DNA from: JAMCXS01 sp964459065
GTDB taxonomy: Bacteria; Acidobacteriota; Terriglobia; UBA7540
Length of the DNA stretch: 7,119 nt
Assembly (NCBI GenBank): GCA_964459065.1
Contig: CAYWMN010000199.1
Coordinates: 1 to 7,119, forward strand
Direction: 5' to 3'
Shown: in pieces, positions 1-6,620 of the stretch
Position numbering within the stretch: the first letter of the stretch is position 1
Layout of the letters: each line of letters opens with the position of its first letter
Translations under genes and position numbers: made by a program
Notes under the pieces: model-generated
Databases searched by the model: none
Told to the model about the DNA's origin: nothing
The model's input: the letters and a program-made list of their open reading frames with translations, nothing else

Positions 1-56
1 AGCCCACCCGACGGCGCGTTCGAGCGCAAAGTTCCAATTTGTCCTCCGCGAGGCCG

Positions 57-240
57 TCATCCAATAAAGGATGAAGTCTCCTGCCGGGTTAACCGGTGCG
101 TGATTGCACCGTCGAACTCGCAGGGCGGAAATGGATTTTAGGTCCGTCATTTCCAGTTATTGCTGATCAAGGCTGAAATTAAGCTTAGCATAGGCTAATT
201 CAGCTCAAAGTCAGCTGCAAGCCTGCGAAGGCAGCCTGCG
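57..240. other. Cluster of short inverted repeats, possible structured RNA or leader
   Basis: The 401 bases before the first gene hold no convincing coding region but contain several inverted repeats in a row. They are TCATCC/GGATGA (57-62 and 69-74, loop AATAAA), CGGTGC/GCACCG (94-99 and 106-111), GGAAATG/CATTTCC (127-133 and 148-154), and an 11-bp stem with two single-A bulges (172-184 with 194-204). The last is a stem GCTG..CCT/AGG-CAGC capped by a GCGA tetraloop (214-235). A direct repeat GCCTGCG lies at 221-227 and 234-240. The first three stems and the last involve uninterrupted base complementarity. I recognise no known riboswitch or RNA family and no T-tract follows any stem. It could be a long 5' leader of the hydrolase gene, a small RNA, or chance. 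In the first 67 bases one short open frame ends at the TAA at 65-67, so the tail of an upstream gene cannot be excluded. Confidence 0.3.
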
Positions 241-391
241 CTCAACGTGAGATCGCAAAGGACTTCTACGTTCTTTCTCGCTTGGAAATCGTTGGCTCCC
301 GACCTGGATGCGATAGCGCCGTGCTCTTGGCTTGCATCTTGGCTTCGAGGATTGATATGCTTCGAGGCTTGGACCGTGAGAGAAGACGGGT

Positions 392-396
392 GGAGG
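392..396 (+). promoter_or_regulatory. Ribosome binding site of the hydrolase gene
   Basis: GGAGG lies 5 bases before the ATG at 402. It decides that start over the in-frame upstream TTG at 282, which would add 40 residues ahead of a perfectly placed Tat signal. Confidence 0.8.
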
Positions 397-401
397 CGCA
401 A

Positions 402-1808
402 ATGAATCGAAGGACGTTCATCAAGAATTCCCTGGCCGGGCTGAGCGGCGCAGTGCTGGCGGCGCCGTGGGCGACGGCCGAAAGTCTACACCAGGATTCA
501 CGCCTGAAAGGCGCGTTTCGGCTGCCCAGCAAGAATGGTTGGACATACGTGCATCTTGAAGGGAAGCCCGCGGAAATTGGTTACCAACACGGCTATCTGC
601 TCTACCAGGAAATTCAAGACGCGGCGAAGGTCAAAATTCTGGAGCTGACTCACAACGGCACGCACGACTGGCAGTTTTTCCGCCAGGCCGCCAAGACCAT
701 GATGTGGCCGCACATCGAACAGGAATATCGTGAAGAGATGCAGGGAATCGCGGCCGGCCTCCAGGCCCGCGGCCTCAAGTTGGATTTGTGGGACGTTGTG
801 GCGATCAATGGGTCGATGGAATGGGGTTATTATCTCCGGCACTTGCAGCAGAGCCAAAAGGAGCCGGAGCACTGCAGCGCGTTCGTGGCCACCGGCAGTT
901 ACACGAAGGACGGCAAGGTCATCATCGCCCACAACTGCTGGACCAATTACCTGGAAGGTGAACGCTGGACCATTATCTTTGACATTGTGCCTGCAAGCGG
1001 ATACCGGATCCTGATGGACGGTTTTCCGGGATTCATTCACAGCGGCGACGATTTCGGCTTGAACTCTGCGGGAATCGCGATTACGGAAACAACCATCTCG
1101 CACTTTTCCGGATACGATCCGAAGGGCATTCCGGAATTTGTGAGAGCGCGGAAGGCGATGCAGTATGCGGCTTCGATCGATGATTTCGCAAGCATCATGA
1201 AGGACGGCAACAACGGAGGCTATGCCAACAACTGGCTGGTTGCCGATCGAAACGCCAACGAAGTGGCGGACCTTGAGTTAGGCCTTAAGAATGTCAACCT
1301 GTGGCGAACCACGGACGGGTGCTTTGTGGGTTCCAACTTTCCCGTGAGCCCGAAGCTCATTCGCGAGGAGACAAACTTTGATGTCAGCGACATGAGTGTA
1401 AGCTCCAATGCCCGCCATGCGCGATGGAAACAGCTTATGGCTGAAAACAAAGGGAAAATAGATGTTGCACTGGCCCAGCGCTTTCTGGGTGATCACTACG
1501 ACACCTATGATAAAAAGGTCGAGCCGGATGAACGGACGCTGTGCGGGCACGTTGACCTTTCGCCCCGCGGCGCGAAAGACTGGATGCCGCCTTACGGTGC
1601 CGCGGGCGCGGTGCAAAACAAGGTTGCGGATTCCAGCATGATTGAAAAGATGTTGTTCACCGCTTCGGCCGGCCACTGCTGCGGCATCGACTTTAAGGCC
1701 GCCGAATATTTGCGGCACCACCATGATTTTGACTGGCAGTCCCCGCTGCTCCACGATATGGATTCGGAGCCTTGGACGACCTTTGCAATCTCAAAACACC
1801 AAACCTAG
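402..1808 (+). CDS. Tat-exported phospholipase B-like / C45-type Ntn hydrolase
   Basis: This 468-residue protein belongs to the phospholipase B-like / C45 (acyl-CoA:6-aminopenicillanate acyltransferase-like) group of N-terminal-nucleophile hydrolases. These enzymes cleave amide or acyl ester bonds after self-processing that exposes a catalytic cysteine. The N-terminus is a twin-arginine signal: NRRTFIK at residues 2-8, a hydrophobic stretch, then a likely cleavage after ATA at about residue 26, so the enzyme should act outside the cytoplasm. The likely nucleophile is Cys158 in EHCSAF, followed by IIAHNCWTNY. Further family-like blocks are SGDDFGLNSAG (214-224), ETTI (229-232) and the Asn/Trp block ending NNW (276-278). 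These match the order of blocks I know from animal phospholipase B-like proteins. The start is fixed by GGAGG 5 bases upstream. The P450 gene follows on the same strand after 132 bases. The substrate cannot be read from sequence: phospholipid, N-acyl amide and beta-lactam side chain are all possible. Confidence 0.82.
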   Translation: MNRRTFIKNSLAGLSGAVLAAPWATAESLHQDSRLKGAFRLPSKNGWTYVHLEGKPAEIGYQHGYLLYQEIQDAAKVKILELTHNGTHDWQFFRQAAKTMMWPHIEQEYREEMQGIAAGLQARGLKLDLWDVVAINGSMEWGYYLRHLQQSQKEPEHCSAFVATGSYTKDGKVIIAHNCWTNYLEGERWTIIFDIVPASGYRILMDGFPGFIHSGDDFGLNSAGIAITETTISHFSGYDPKGIPEFVRARKAMQYAASIDDFASIMKDGNNGGYANNWLVADRNANEVADLELGLKNVNLWRTTDGCFVGSNFPVSPKLIREETNFDVSDMSVSSNARHARWKQLMAENKGKIDVALAQRFLGDHYDTYDKKVEPDERTLCGHVDLSPRGAKDWMPPYGAAGAVQNKVADSSMIEKMLFTASAGHCCGIDFKAAEYLRHHHDFDWQSPLLHDMDSEPWTTFAISKHQT

Positions 1809-1852
1809 GGCAGGGAAGAACCGTGAATTGTCGGCGGATATGATGGACTGAT

Positions 1853-1911
1853 GAGGTGCCGGCGATTCGTTCCTTGGATGCGCGCCCCGGCCTGCGCGCG
1901 TCCGGCACCTC
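1853..1911. repeat. Long GC-rich imperfect hairpin between hydrolase and P450
   Basis: The outer arms GAGGTGCCGG (1853-1862) and CCGGCACCTC (1902-1911) are perfectly complementary. An inner stem GGATGCGCGC (1876-1885) with GCGCGCGTCC (1894-1903) has one G-T wobble and an 8-base loop. The inner and outer stems share two bases on the right side, so they stack with a one-sided bulge of roughly 13-15 bases on the left. No T-tract follows, so this is not a classic intrinsic terminator. It may be a dispersed palindromic repeat, an mRNA-stabilising element or an attenuating structure between the two genes. Confidence 0.55.
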
Positions 1912-1940
1912 GACCATCTTGCAGGGGAGTTTGATTTTCT

Positions 1941-3320
1941 GTGGCACAGGCATCGTTTCCTACTCGGGGAGGTCCGATCAAGCTTCCACCCGGCCCTAAG
2001 AGTCGGTTCCTGGTCGGCAACATGCTGGAGCTTGCGCACGATTGGATGGGTTTTCTCACCCGTTGCGCGCGGGATTACGGCGATGTCGTCTTTTTTCGTT
2101 TTCTCAACGTCCCGATCTGTTTGCTGATCCATCCGGAGGATATCGAGAGCGTTCTGGTCACAAACCAATCGAACTTTGCGAAGTCGCGCGACTACCGCGT
2201 CCTCGCACGGGTTCTTGGGAACGGCCTGCTGACGGCTGAAGGCGATGAATGGCGCGAGCGCCGCAAGCTGGTGCAGCCGGCGTTTCATCCTGAAAAGATC
2301 GCCGCCTATGGCGGTGTGATGCTGGAATGCGCCCGGAAGATGATGGAGGGATGGCAAGCGGGTGAAACACGCGATATCCATGCTGACATGATGGCTCTAA
2401 CGGTTGAGATCGTGGCCAAGGTCCTTTTTGGAGCCGGGATTTCCGGTCAGGCGCCGCTGATCGCCCAAGCTCTTCAAGGCATGATGGAACAGTTTACCCA
2501 ACACGCCAATCTCGCTTTTGTGTGGCCCGAAAGCCTGCCTTTGCCGATCAGCCCGAAACTGCGCCGAAGCGTTCGCCTGCTGGATGAGATTGTCGATTCC
2601 ATGATCCAGACCCGGCGCTCAAAGGCTGCCGATCGCCAGGATTTGCTCGGCACGCTGCTGGCGACGGCCCACGAAGACGGCAGCCCGATGACCGACCGCG
2701 AACTCCGCGACCATATGGTGACACTATTGGTTGCAGGGCATGAAACGACGGCGGCGGCGCTTTCCTGGACGTGGTATCTTCTGGCTCAGAATCCGCAGGT
2801 GGAGTCGAAGCTGTTCCAGGAACTGCGGACGGTTTTGGGAGATCGCCGGCCGGCCTTGAGTGATCTTGCCTGCTTGAAATATACGGAGTGTGTGATTAAA
2901 GAATCCATGCGGCTCTATCCCCCGGCCTGGGGTGTCGGCCGCCGGGCGATCGAGGAATTTCAGATCAGGGACTACCGGCTTCCTGCGGGAACGAACGTCC
3001 TGGTCATGCAATGGCTTACCCATCGCGACCCGCGCTTTTATCCGGAGCCGGAGCGTTTTGATCCTGAGCGGTGGGCCGATGGCGCTGCCGGCGCCGGGCT
3101 TCCCCGGTTTGCCTATTTCCCTTTCGGAGGCGGCCCGCGGATGTGTTTGGGCGCCTCGTTTGCCATGGTGGAGGCGACCCTTTTGCTGGCCGCCATCGCA
3201 CAGCGCTTCCGGTTGATTTTGGCTCCATCTCAGTGCGTTGAGATGTTGCCTTCCGTTACCCTGCGGCCTAAGAACGGAATCAGAGTGATTCTTGAAAGTC
3301 GCGAGTCGAGTTCTTTGTGA
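1941..3320 (+). CDS. Cytochrome P450 monooxygenase, soluble
   Basis: This is a complete 459-residue P450, the normal length for a soluble bacterial member. P450s insert one oxygen atom from O2 into organic substrates using electrons from a partner reductase. The expected landmarks are all present and in order: proline-rich LPPGPK (15-20), C-helix WRERR (104-108, heme propionate contact), I-helix AGHETT (265-270, oxygen activation), K-helix ESMR (321-324, the ExxR motif), PERF-type segment PEPERFDPERW (368-378), and heme loop FGGGPRMCLG (395-404) with Cys402 as the axial thiolate. There is no N-terminal membrane anchor. The overall style (PPGP plus AGHETT) resembles the CYP102/CYP4-like bacterial branch that often takes fatty or hydrophobic substrates, but I cannot assign a CYP family. 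The start is GTG, with GGGGAG about 11 bases upstream, a rather long spacing. No ferredoxin or reductase gene lies in the window, so the electron donor must be encoded elsewhere. Confidence 0.95.
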   Translation: MAQASFPTRGGPIKLPPGPKSRFLVGNMLELAHDWMGFLTRCARDYGDVVFFRFLNVPICLLIHPEDIESVLVTNQSNFAKSRDYRVLARVLGNGLLTAEGDEWRERRKLVQPAFHPEKIAAYGGVMLECARKMMEGWQAGETRDIHADMMALTVEIVAKVLFGAGISGQAPLIAQALQGMMEQFTQHANLAFVWPESLPLPISPKLRRSVRLLDEIVDSMIQTRRSKAADRQDLLGTLLATAHEDGSPMTDRELRDHMVTLLVAGHETTAAALSWTWYLLAQNPQVESKLFQELRTVLGDRRPALSDLACLKYTECVIKESMRLYPPAWGVGRRAIEEFQIRDYRLPAGTNVLVMQWLTHRDPRFYPEPERFDPERWADGAAGAGLPRFAYFPFGGGPRMCLGASFAMVEATLLLAAIAQRFRLILAPSQCVEMLPSVTLRPKNGIRVILESRESSSL

Positions 3321-3367
3321 CCGTTGTAAGCGACAGATAATAAGTGCTGTAATTCTGCTTTGTGGGG

Positions 3368-3406
3368 CTGGCGCGATCGCCCTGAGTACGGGTCCCGTCG
3401 CGCCGG
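3368..3406. terminator. Inverted repeat in convergent spacer, possible terminator
   Basis: GGCGCGA (3370-3376) pairs perfectly with TCGCGCC (3398-3404), and the stem extends outward by a wobble and a C-G pair. Inside it, CCC (3380-3382) can pair with GGG (3390-3392). The element sits between the P450 stop and the end of the kinase gene on the other strand, where a terminator for one or both is expected. Neither side has a T-tract directly after the stem, so intrinsic termination is uncertain. Confidence 0.35.
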
Positions 3407-3416
3407 AGGCTGAAGG

Positions 3417-3443
3417 ATCAGGCCGAAATTGACGAAGCCTGAT
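3417..3443. terminator. Second small hairpin in convergent spacer
   Basis: ATCAGGC (3417-3423) and GCCTGAT (3437-3443) are perfect 7-bp arms around a 13-base loop. On the + strand a T-rich stretch begins about 14 bases downstream (3458-3473), which is too far for a textbook terminator. It may assist termination of the P450 transcript. Nothing else is seen in the 3321-3491 spacer. Confidence 0.28.
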
Positions 3444-3491
3444 GCTTAAGCCCAAGTACTTTTGTAATTTTGTCCCGAGAGTAGCGGGGCC

Positions 3492-4484
3492 CTAGGATGA
3501 GATCTGTTTTTCAGCGGCTGCGACAATTTCCTCAGGTGACGCGGTTCCTGTCCCCTTTTTCATAATCGTAATGGAGGCGACCAGATTGCCAAAGCGGGCG
3601 GCCGCGACCGGATCGCCATGGACCGCCACGGACAGGGCATAGCCCGCCGCAAAGCTGTCGCCGGCGCCGCAGATATCCACCGGCTGTTCGACGGGGCGCG
3701 CCTCGGCCCATGTTTCCCGGCCGTCTTCCATGACCAAAGCGCCTTTCGGGCCATGCGTCACAATCAGAACTTTTGCTCCCAGTTCCCGCCGCAGTCCCGC
3801 AAAGTCCACCGTCCCGATGAGAGTGCGGCTGGCCTCCTGCGCCTCTTCGAGGTTGGGTTTCAGCGTCATATTCCGAAACAGGTGGGCACGCTTGCGGGAA
3901 TCCACCAGGAACACTTTTTCAGGATATTTTTGTGCGGCCTCGATGATGACATCGCGAACGGCAGGGGTTACAACGCCTCCCGCCCGGGTCTCAGCCTGAT
4001 CGGCGATAAGCACCACGTCGAAGCCTGCGATGGCCGACTGGATATTGCGAATGATTTGTTGCTCAGCTTCGGAGGGAAGCGGCTGCGTCGAAATGAAATC
4101 GACACGGGGTTGATCCTCGATCCCGGTTTCGCTGTTCAAGAGCTTCGTGTAGGTAAATGTCTGCCAGTCCGGAATCTTGACCATGAATTCGGAGCTAATT
4201 CCTCTTTGGGCCAGCGCCTGCTCCAATTCAAACCCGAACCCGTCGTCGCCCCGGACGCCGAGCACTGCAACCTTTCCCGTTCCGACGCTTGCCAGGTTGT
4301 TGGCGACCGTGCCGCCGGCGCCTGGCGTTACCTGGGTTCGAACCACGCCCAGGCGCGGAATACTTGTTTCGCGGGAGGGTTCAGAGGTTGCCGGATCGTA
4401 AGTGCACCAGCGGTCGACACAGATATCTCCAATGACCAGGGCCTTGAGCTTGGGGAAGGCGGCTAACAGCTCCTTGGTTGTCAT
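3492..4484 (-). CDS. PfkB-family sugar kinase, RfaE/HldA-like
   Basis: This 330-residue ribokinase-fold protein should phosphorylate a sugar or sugar phosphate with ATP in the cytoplasm. Its N-terminus VIGDICVDRW (17-26) and glycine-rich GAGGTVANN (55-63) match the substrate-binding region of the PfkB family. GAGD (273-276) in DICGAGDSFAAG is the second PfkB signature, with Asp276 as catalytic base. The closest match I can recall is the kinase half of HldE/RfaE, which makes heptose 1,7-bisphosphate: the GD..DR opening, LKPNLEEA, and the C-terminal KGTGTASPEEI (310-320) all resemble it. The cytidylyltransferase-like second domain of HldE is absent, so this would be a stand-alone HldA-type kinase or a kinase for another sugar. 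The ATG at 4484 overlaps the preceding gene's stop as ATGA and has GGAG (4493-4490) 5 bases upstream, so translational coupling is likely. A longer frame open to 4541 lies inside the upstream gene and is unlikely to be used. Substrate is inferred, not shown. Confidence 0.85.
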   Translation of the reverse strand: MTTKELLAAFPKLKALVIGDICVDRWCTYDPATSEPSRETSIPRLGVVRTQVTPGAGGTVANNLASVGTGKVAVLGVRGDDGFGFELEQALAQRGISSEFMVKIPDWQTFTYTKLLNSETGIEDQPRVDFISTQPLPSEAEQQIIRNIQSAIAGFDVVLIADQAETRAGGVVTPAVRDVIIEAAQKYPEKVFLVDSRKRAHLFRNMTLKPNLEEAQEASRTLIGTVDFAGLRRELGAKVLIVTHGPKGALVMEDGRETWAEARPVEQPVDICGAGDSFAAGYALSVAVHGDPVAAARFGNLVASITIMKKGTGTASPEEIVAAAEKQISS

Positions 4485-5449
4485 GCGATCTCCAGTAAGA
4501 GGCGTCTTAATGCGGGAACGGTCGCGCGGTGATCGCCGCAAAAATAATAACTTTCCCCGCCATCCGCCACCGTGCGGACCAGAATCGTTTTATGCGGGCG
4601 GAAGTAGTAGCCGGGATCGGTTTTCGGCAGTTCGTGGTGGATGTCGCCTTGAATCGGGACCAGATCAAAGACCGCCGTGGTGAAATGGCTGATGGATTTT
4701 CCTTGCTGCAGGGCTACGTTGCGGGACATCGATAGGGCCTTCAGATAAACTTCAGGCGCCATAATGGATGAGCCGAAGTTCAGCATGACGCCGCCTTCCA
4801 GATTCTGCACCGTGCGCGCAAAAATCAGGAAATCGCGGTAGCTTGCAGCTCCCAGCGCTGCGCCGTTGCAGTTGGGATGCTCGTGGATAATGTCATAGCC
4901 GATCCCGGCATGAATAGTTGCCGGAATCGAGAGCCGATAGGCTGCTGCAAAGATGCTGACGTCTTTGTGTGGGAAATCATCTTCCAAAATACGCCGCCCC
5001 AGGTTTTCACCGAGCCCTAATGAATTGTCAGCGGCCTCTTGAATCACGTCGTTCAGTTCACCGGTCTCTTTCCAAAGGCCGAATTCTCCGATGCGAATGT
5101 AACGGGCCACACTCTCGGTGGTAGCCCCGATGCGCGCGAGTTCGTAATCGTGAATTCCCCCGGCGCCATTCATCGCAACGTGGGTAAAAAAGCCGCGCTC
5201 CAGCAGGTCGATCACGTGCCGGCTCGCGCCCATCTTGATCACGTGCGCCCCCATCATCAGAATCCTTGCTGCTCCTGCTTTTTTAGCGGCAACAATCCTC
5301 TGTGCTACTTCCGGCAGTTGAGGATTGGAGTAGGGCGGCGCGCCGCCGTCAAGGCCCAGGACGTAATCAAGGTGCATGTCGTGGGTGCGCTCTTGCAAAG
5401 GTTTAATGAGCAGCTTGGAACGATCGAAAAGTTCGTATTTGGAGTTCAT
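4481..5449 (-). CDS. Deoxyhypusine-synthase-like protein, function unknown
   Basis: This 322-residue protein shows the ordered sequence pattern of the deoxyhypusine synthase (DHS) superfamily, NAD-dependent enzymes that transfer the aminobutyl group of spermidine. Matching blocks are MMGAHVIKMGASRHVIDLL (65-83, compare the SN..SSG segment), VAMNGAGGIHDYELA (91-105, compare the TTAGG..ED segment), DVSIFAAAYRLSIP (163-176), EGGVMLNFGSSI (218-229, compare the ILGGG segment) and RPHKTILVR (284-292). Lys287 falls where the DHS catalytic lysine lies. By contrast the His pair after GGG is replaced here (Met-Ala-Pro at 230-232), and the Trp two residues before the lysine is Pro285, so the spermidine pocket does not look kept. 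The gene lies between a HAD phosphatase and a sugar kinase in one operon, so sugar metabolism is likelier than eIF5A modification, for which bacteria have no substrate. The start ATG has GGGG (5457-5454) four bases upstream. A second in-frame ATG lies at residue 25. The family call comes from motif reading by eye. Confidence 0.68.
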   Translation of the reverse strand: MNSKYELFDRSKLLIKPLQERTHDMHLDYVLGLDGGAPPYSNPQLPEVAQRIVAAKKAGAARILMMGAHVIKMGASRHVIDLLERGFFTHVAMNGAGGIHDYELARIGATTESVARYIRIGEFGLWKETGELNDVIQEAADNSLGLGENLGRRILEDDFPHKDVSIFAAAYRLSIPATIHAGIGYDIIHEHPNCNGAALGAASYRDFLIFARTVQNLEGGVMLNFGSSIMAPEVYLKALSMSRNVALQQGKSISHFTTAVFDLVPIQGDIHHELPKTDPGYYFRPHKTILVRTVADGGESYYFCGDHRATVPALRRLLLEIA

Positions 5450-5458
5450 AATTCCCCG

Positions 5459-6265
5459 TTAATGATCGAATAGAGTTTGGAGAAGCTGTTCCTGGCAAAG
5501 GAAATTGGGAACAATGTAGTCGGCTCCGACAGCCGCCAGACGGTCCCGCTTCCATGTGCTGACGGTTTGGCATTCGGGTTCGTCGGTTGCGACCCCCACG
5601 GCGACACCGCCAGCCTCTTTGATGTTCTTGATTTCCACAAATCCGTCGCCGAAACCAAGCAATTCCTTACCCTGGCATTCCATGGACGACGTGATTTTGC
5701 GAATCAGGATTTCCTTTGAAAAGCTCTTGTAATCATCCAGAGCGCCGTAGATGCGGCCGTCAAAATAGCGGGCGATATCCAACAGCCCTGCTTCCTCCAC
5801 GGTGTAGTTCTGATCGGTGCCGCTGGCGCAGTAGAGAAGCAATCCGCGTTTTTGTAAAGCTTCCAGGAACTTGCGAGCTCCTGGAACAAGGTAGGTTTCC
5901 GGTGAGACTTTTCCTTGCCGCAAAGCTTCTCTTCGGCTGTCAATTTTTTCCAGCAGCCGGTCATGATACATCTTTTTATATTCGAGAGGTTCCAGGGGTT
6001 TTCCACCGCGCGATTCGACTTGACGGGCAAGCTCAATCATTTGGTAGATTGTTTGCTCCCCGGTGAGTCTTGCCACAAACTCCTTTACTAGAGTGTGGAG
6101 TTCCTCGCGGGTTTCCTGGGTCCCCGTTTCAACGAGGATATTCACCATCATCGGGACCATCACGTCTTCCCAGCCCGTGCGCAGGAGCGATATAGTCCCG
6201 TCAAAATCAAAAAGAACCACGCGCGTTTCTTTTGCGGACGCGCCGGTGTTGAGCGATTCAATCAT
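5459..6265 (-). CDS. HAD-superfamily phosphatase
   Basis: This 268-residue protein is a haloacid-dehalogenase-type hydrolase that should remove phosphate from a small metabolite in the cytoplasm using Mg2+. Motif I is VVLFDFDGT, with Asp20 as nucleophile and Asp22 as general acid/base. Motif II is Ser148 in CASGTD. The motif III lysine is probably Lys184. Motif IV is GFGDGFVEIKN, with Asp207 and Glu211 as metal ligands. A helical cap of about 115 residues sits between motifs I and II, as in phosphoglycolate phosphatase and beta-phosphoglucomutase relatives. It is the first gene of the operon with the DHS-like protein (9 bases downstream) and the sugar kinase, so a sugar phosphate is the likely substrate; a role like that of GmhB, which removes the 7-phosphate of heptose bisphosphate, is conceivable but unproven. 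I chose the ATG at 6265 because it places motif I at the usual distance. An ATG at 6337 would add 24 residues without family character and has no useful ribosome site. The ribosome site at 6265 is also weak. Confidence 0.85.
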   Translation of the reverse strand: MIESLNTGASAKETRVVLFDFDGTISLLRTGWEDVMVPMMVNILVETGTQETREELHTLVKEFVARLTGEQTIYQMIELARQVESRGGKPLEPLEYKKMYHDRLLEKIDSRREALRQGKVSPETYLVPGARKFLEALQKRGLLLYCASGTDQNYTVEEAGLLDIARYFDGRIYGALDDYKSFSKEILIRKITSSMECQGKELLGFGDGFVEIKNIKEAGGVAVGVATDEPECQTVSTWKRDRLAAVGADYIVPNFLCQEQLLQTLFDH

Positions 6266-6620
6266 AAAATCAGATCCGGTCTCTTTCTGGGGATTCCCAA
6301 AGCTAATTGCGATTTTCACAACAAATTTTGCGAACATCCATCATACAACATGTGATCAAAAACCATACCTTTGAAAATCTTCAAGTTGCGCAGTTTTCGT
6401 CGGGACGCCGCGTGTTGCATCGTCGGCTCAGACGCGCGAGGCGGGTGCCCGCAGCCGTAACCGATTGAGGTTTCAGTGTGCCGTTAAATAAGAGTGCGGT
6501 CTTGTGCGAGGAAGGAAACACCGATGAGTGGAATTTCGAAAGTTTCATCGCATGCGGGCAAAACAGTGTGCCATCCGGCTGCGAATTCCGGAGCCGCGAT
6601 GCTCTCGCTGGAGTTCATTG
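6266..6620. promoter_or_regulatory. Spacer holding the probable operon promoter
   Basis: No gene is supported in these 355 bases between the PilZ stop and the HAD start. The part nearest the operon (about 6300-6390) is clearly AT-rich against GC-rich surroundings, as expected of a promoter region, but I find no well-spaced -35/-10 pair. TATGAT on the minus strand near 6340 is the best -10-like hexamer and lacks a matching -35. A small palindrome TTGAA-AATC-TTCAA lies at 6371-6384 and could be an operator. A nested hairpin CGGCT (6424-6428), GCGGG/CCCGC (6441-6452), AGCCG (6453-6457) lies upstream of it and could end the PilZ transcript, though no T-tract follows. Confidence 0.35.

Noticed and set aside
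282..401. In-frame TTG-started extension of the hydrolase by 40 residues
   Set aside because: It would bury a well-formed Tat signal that begins at the ATG at 402, which has an ideal GGAGG at 5 bases.
1848..1918. CTGATGA before the hairpin looked like a hammerhead ribozyme core
   Set aside because: After the pairing arm the sequence reads TCGACC, not the required GAAA, and no third stem with a cleavage site is found.
3373..3380. GCGATCGC, the octamer repeated in many cyanobacterial genomes
   Set aside because: It occurs once here and is part of a larger hairpin, so it says nothing about the host.
3618..4466. Long plus-strand frame (282 codons) opposite the kinase gene
   Set aside because: It is antisense to a clear PfkB kinase with intact motifs and shows no family features.
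6266..6337. HAD protein starting at the ATG at 6337
   Set aside because: The extra 24 residues are not HAD-like, lie in AT-rich DNA and lack a usable ribosome site.
6316..6420. Minus-strand 34-codon ORF in the spacer before the HAD gene
   Set aside because: No ribosome site, no recognisable features, and it would cross the likely promoter region.
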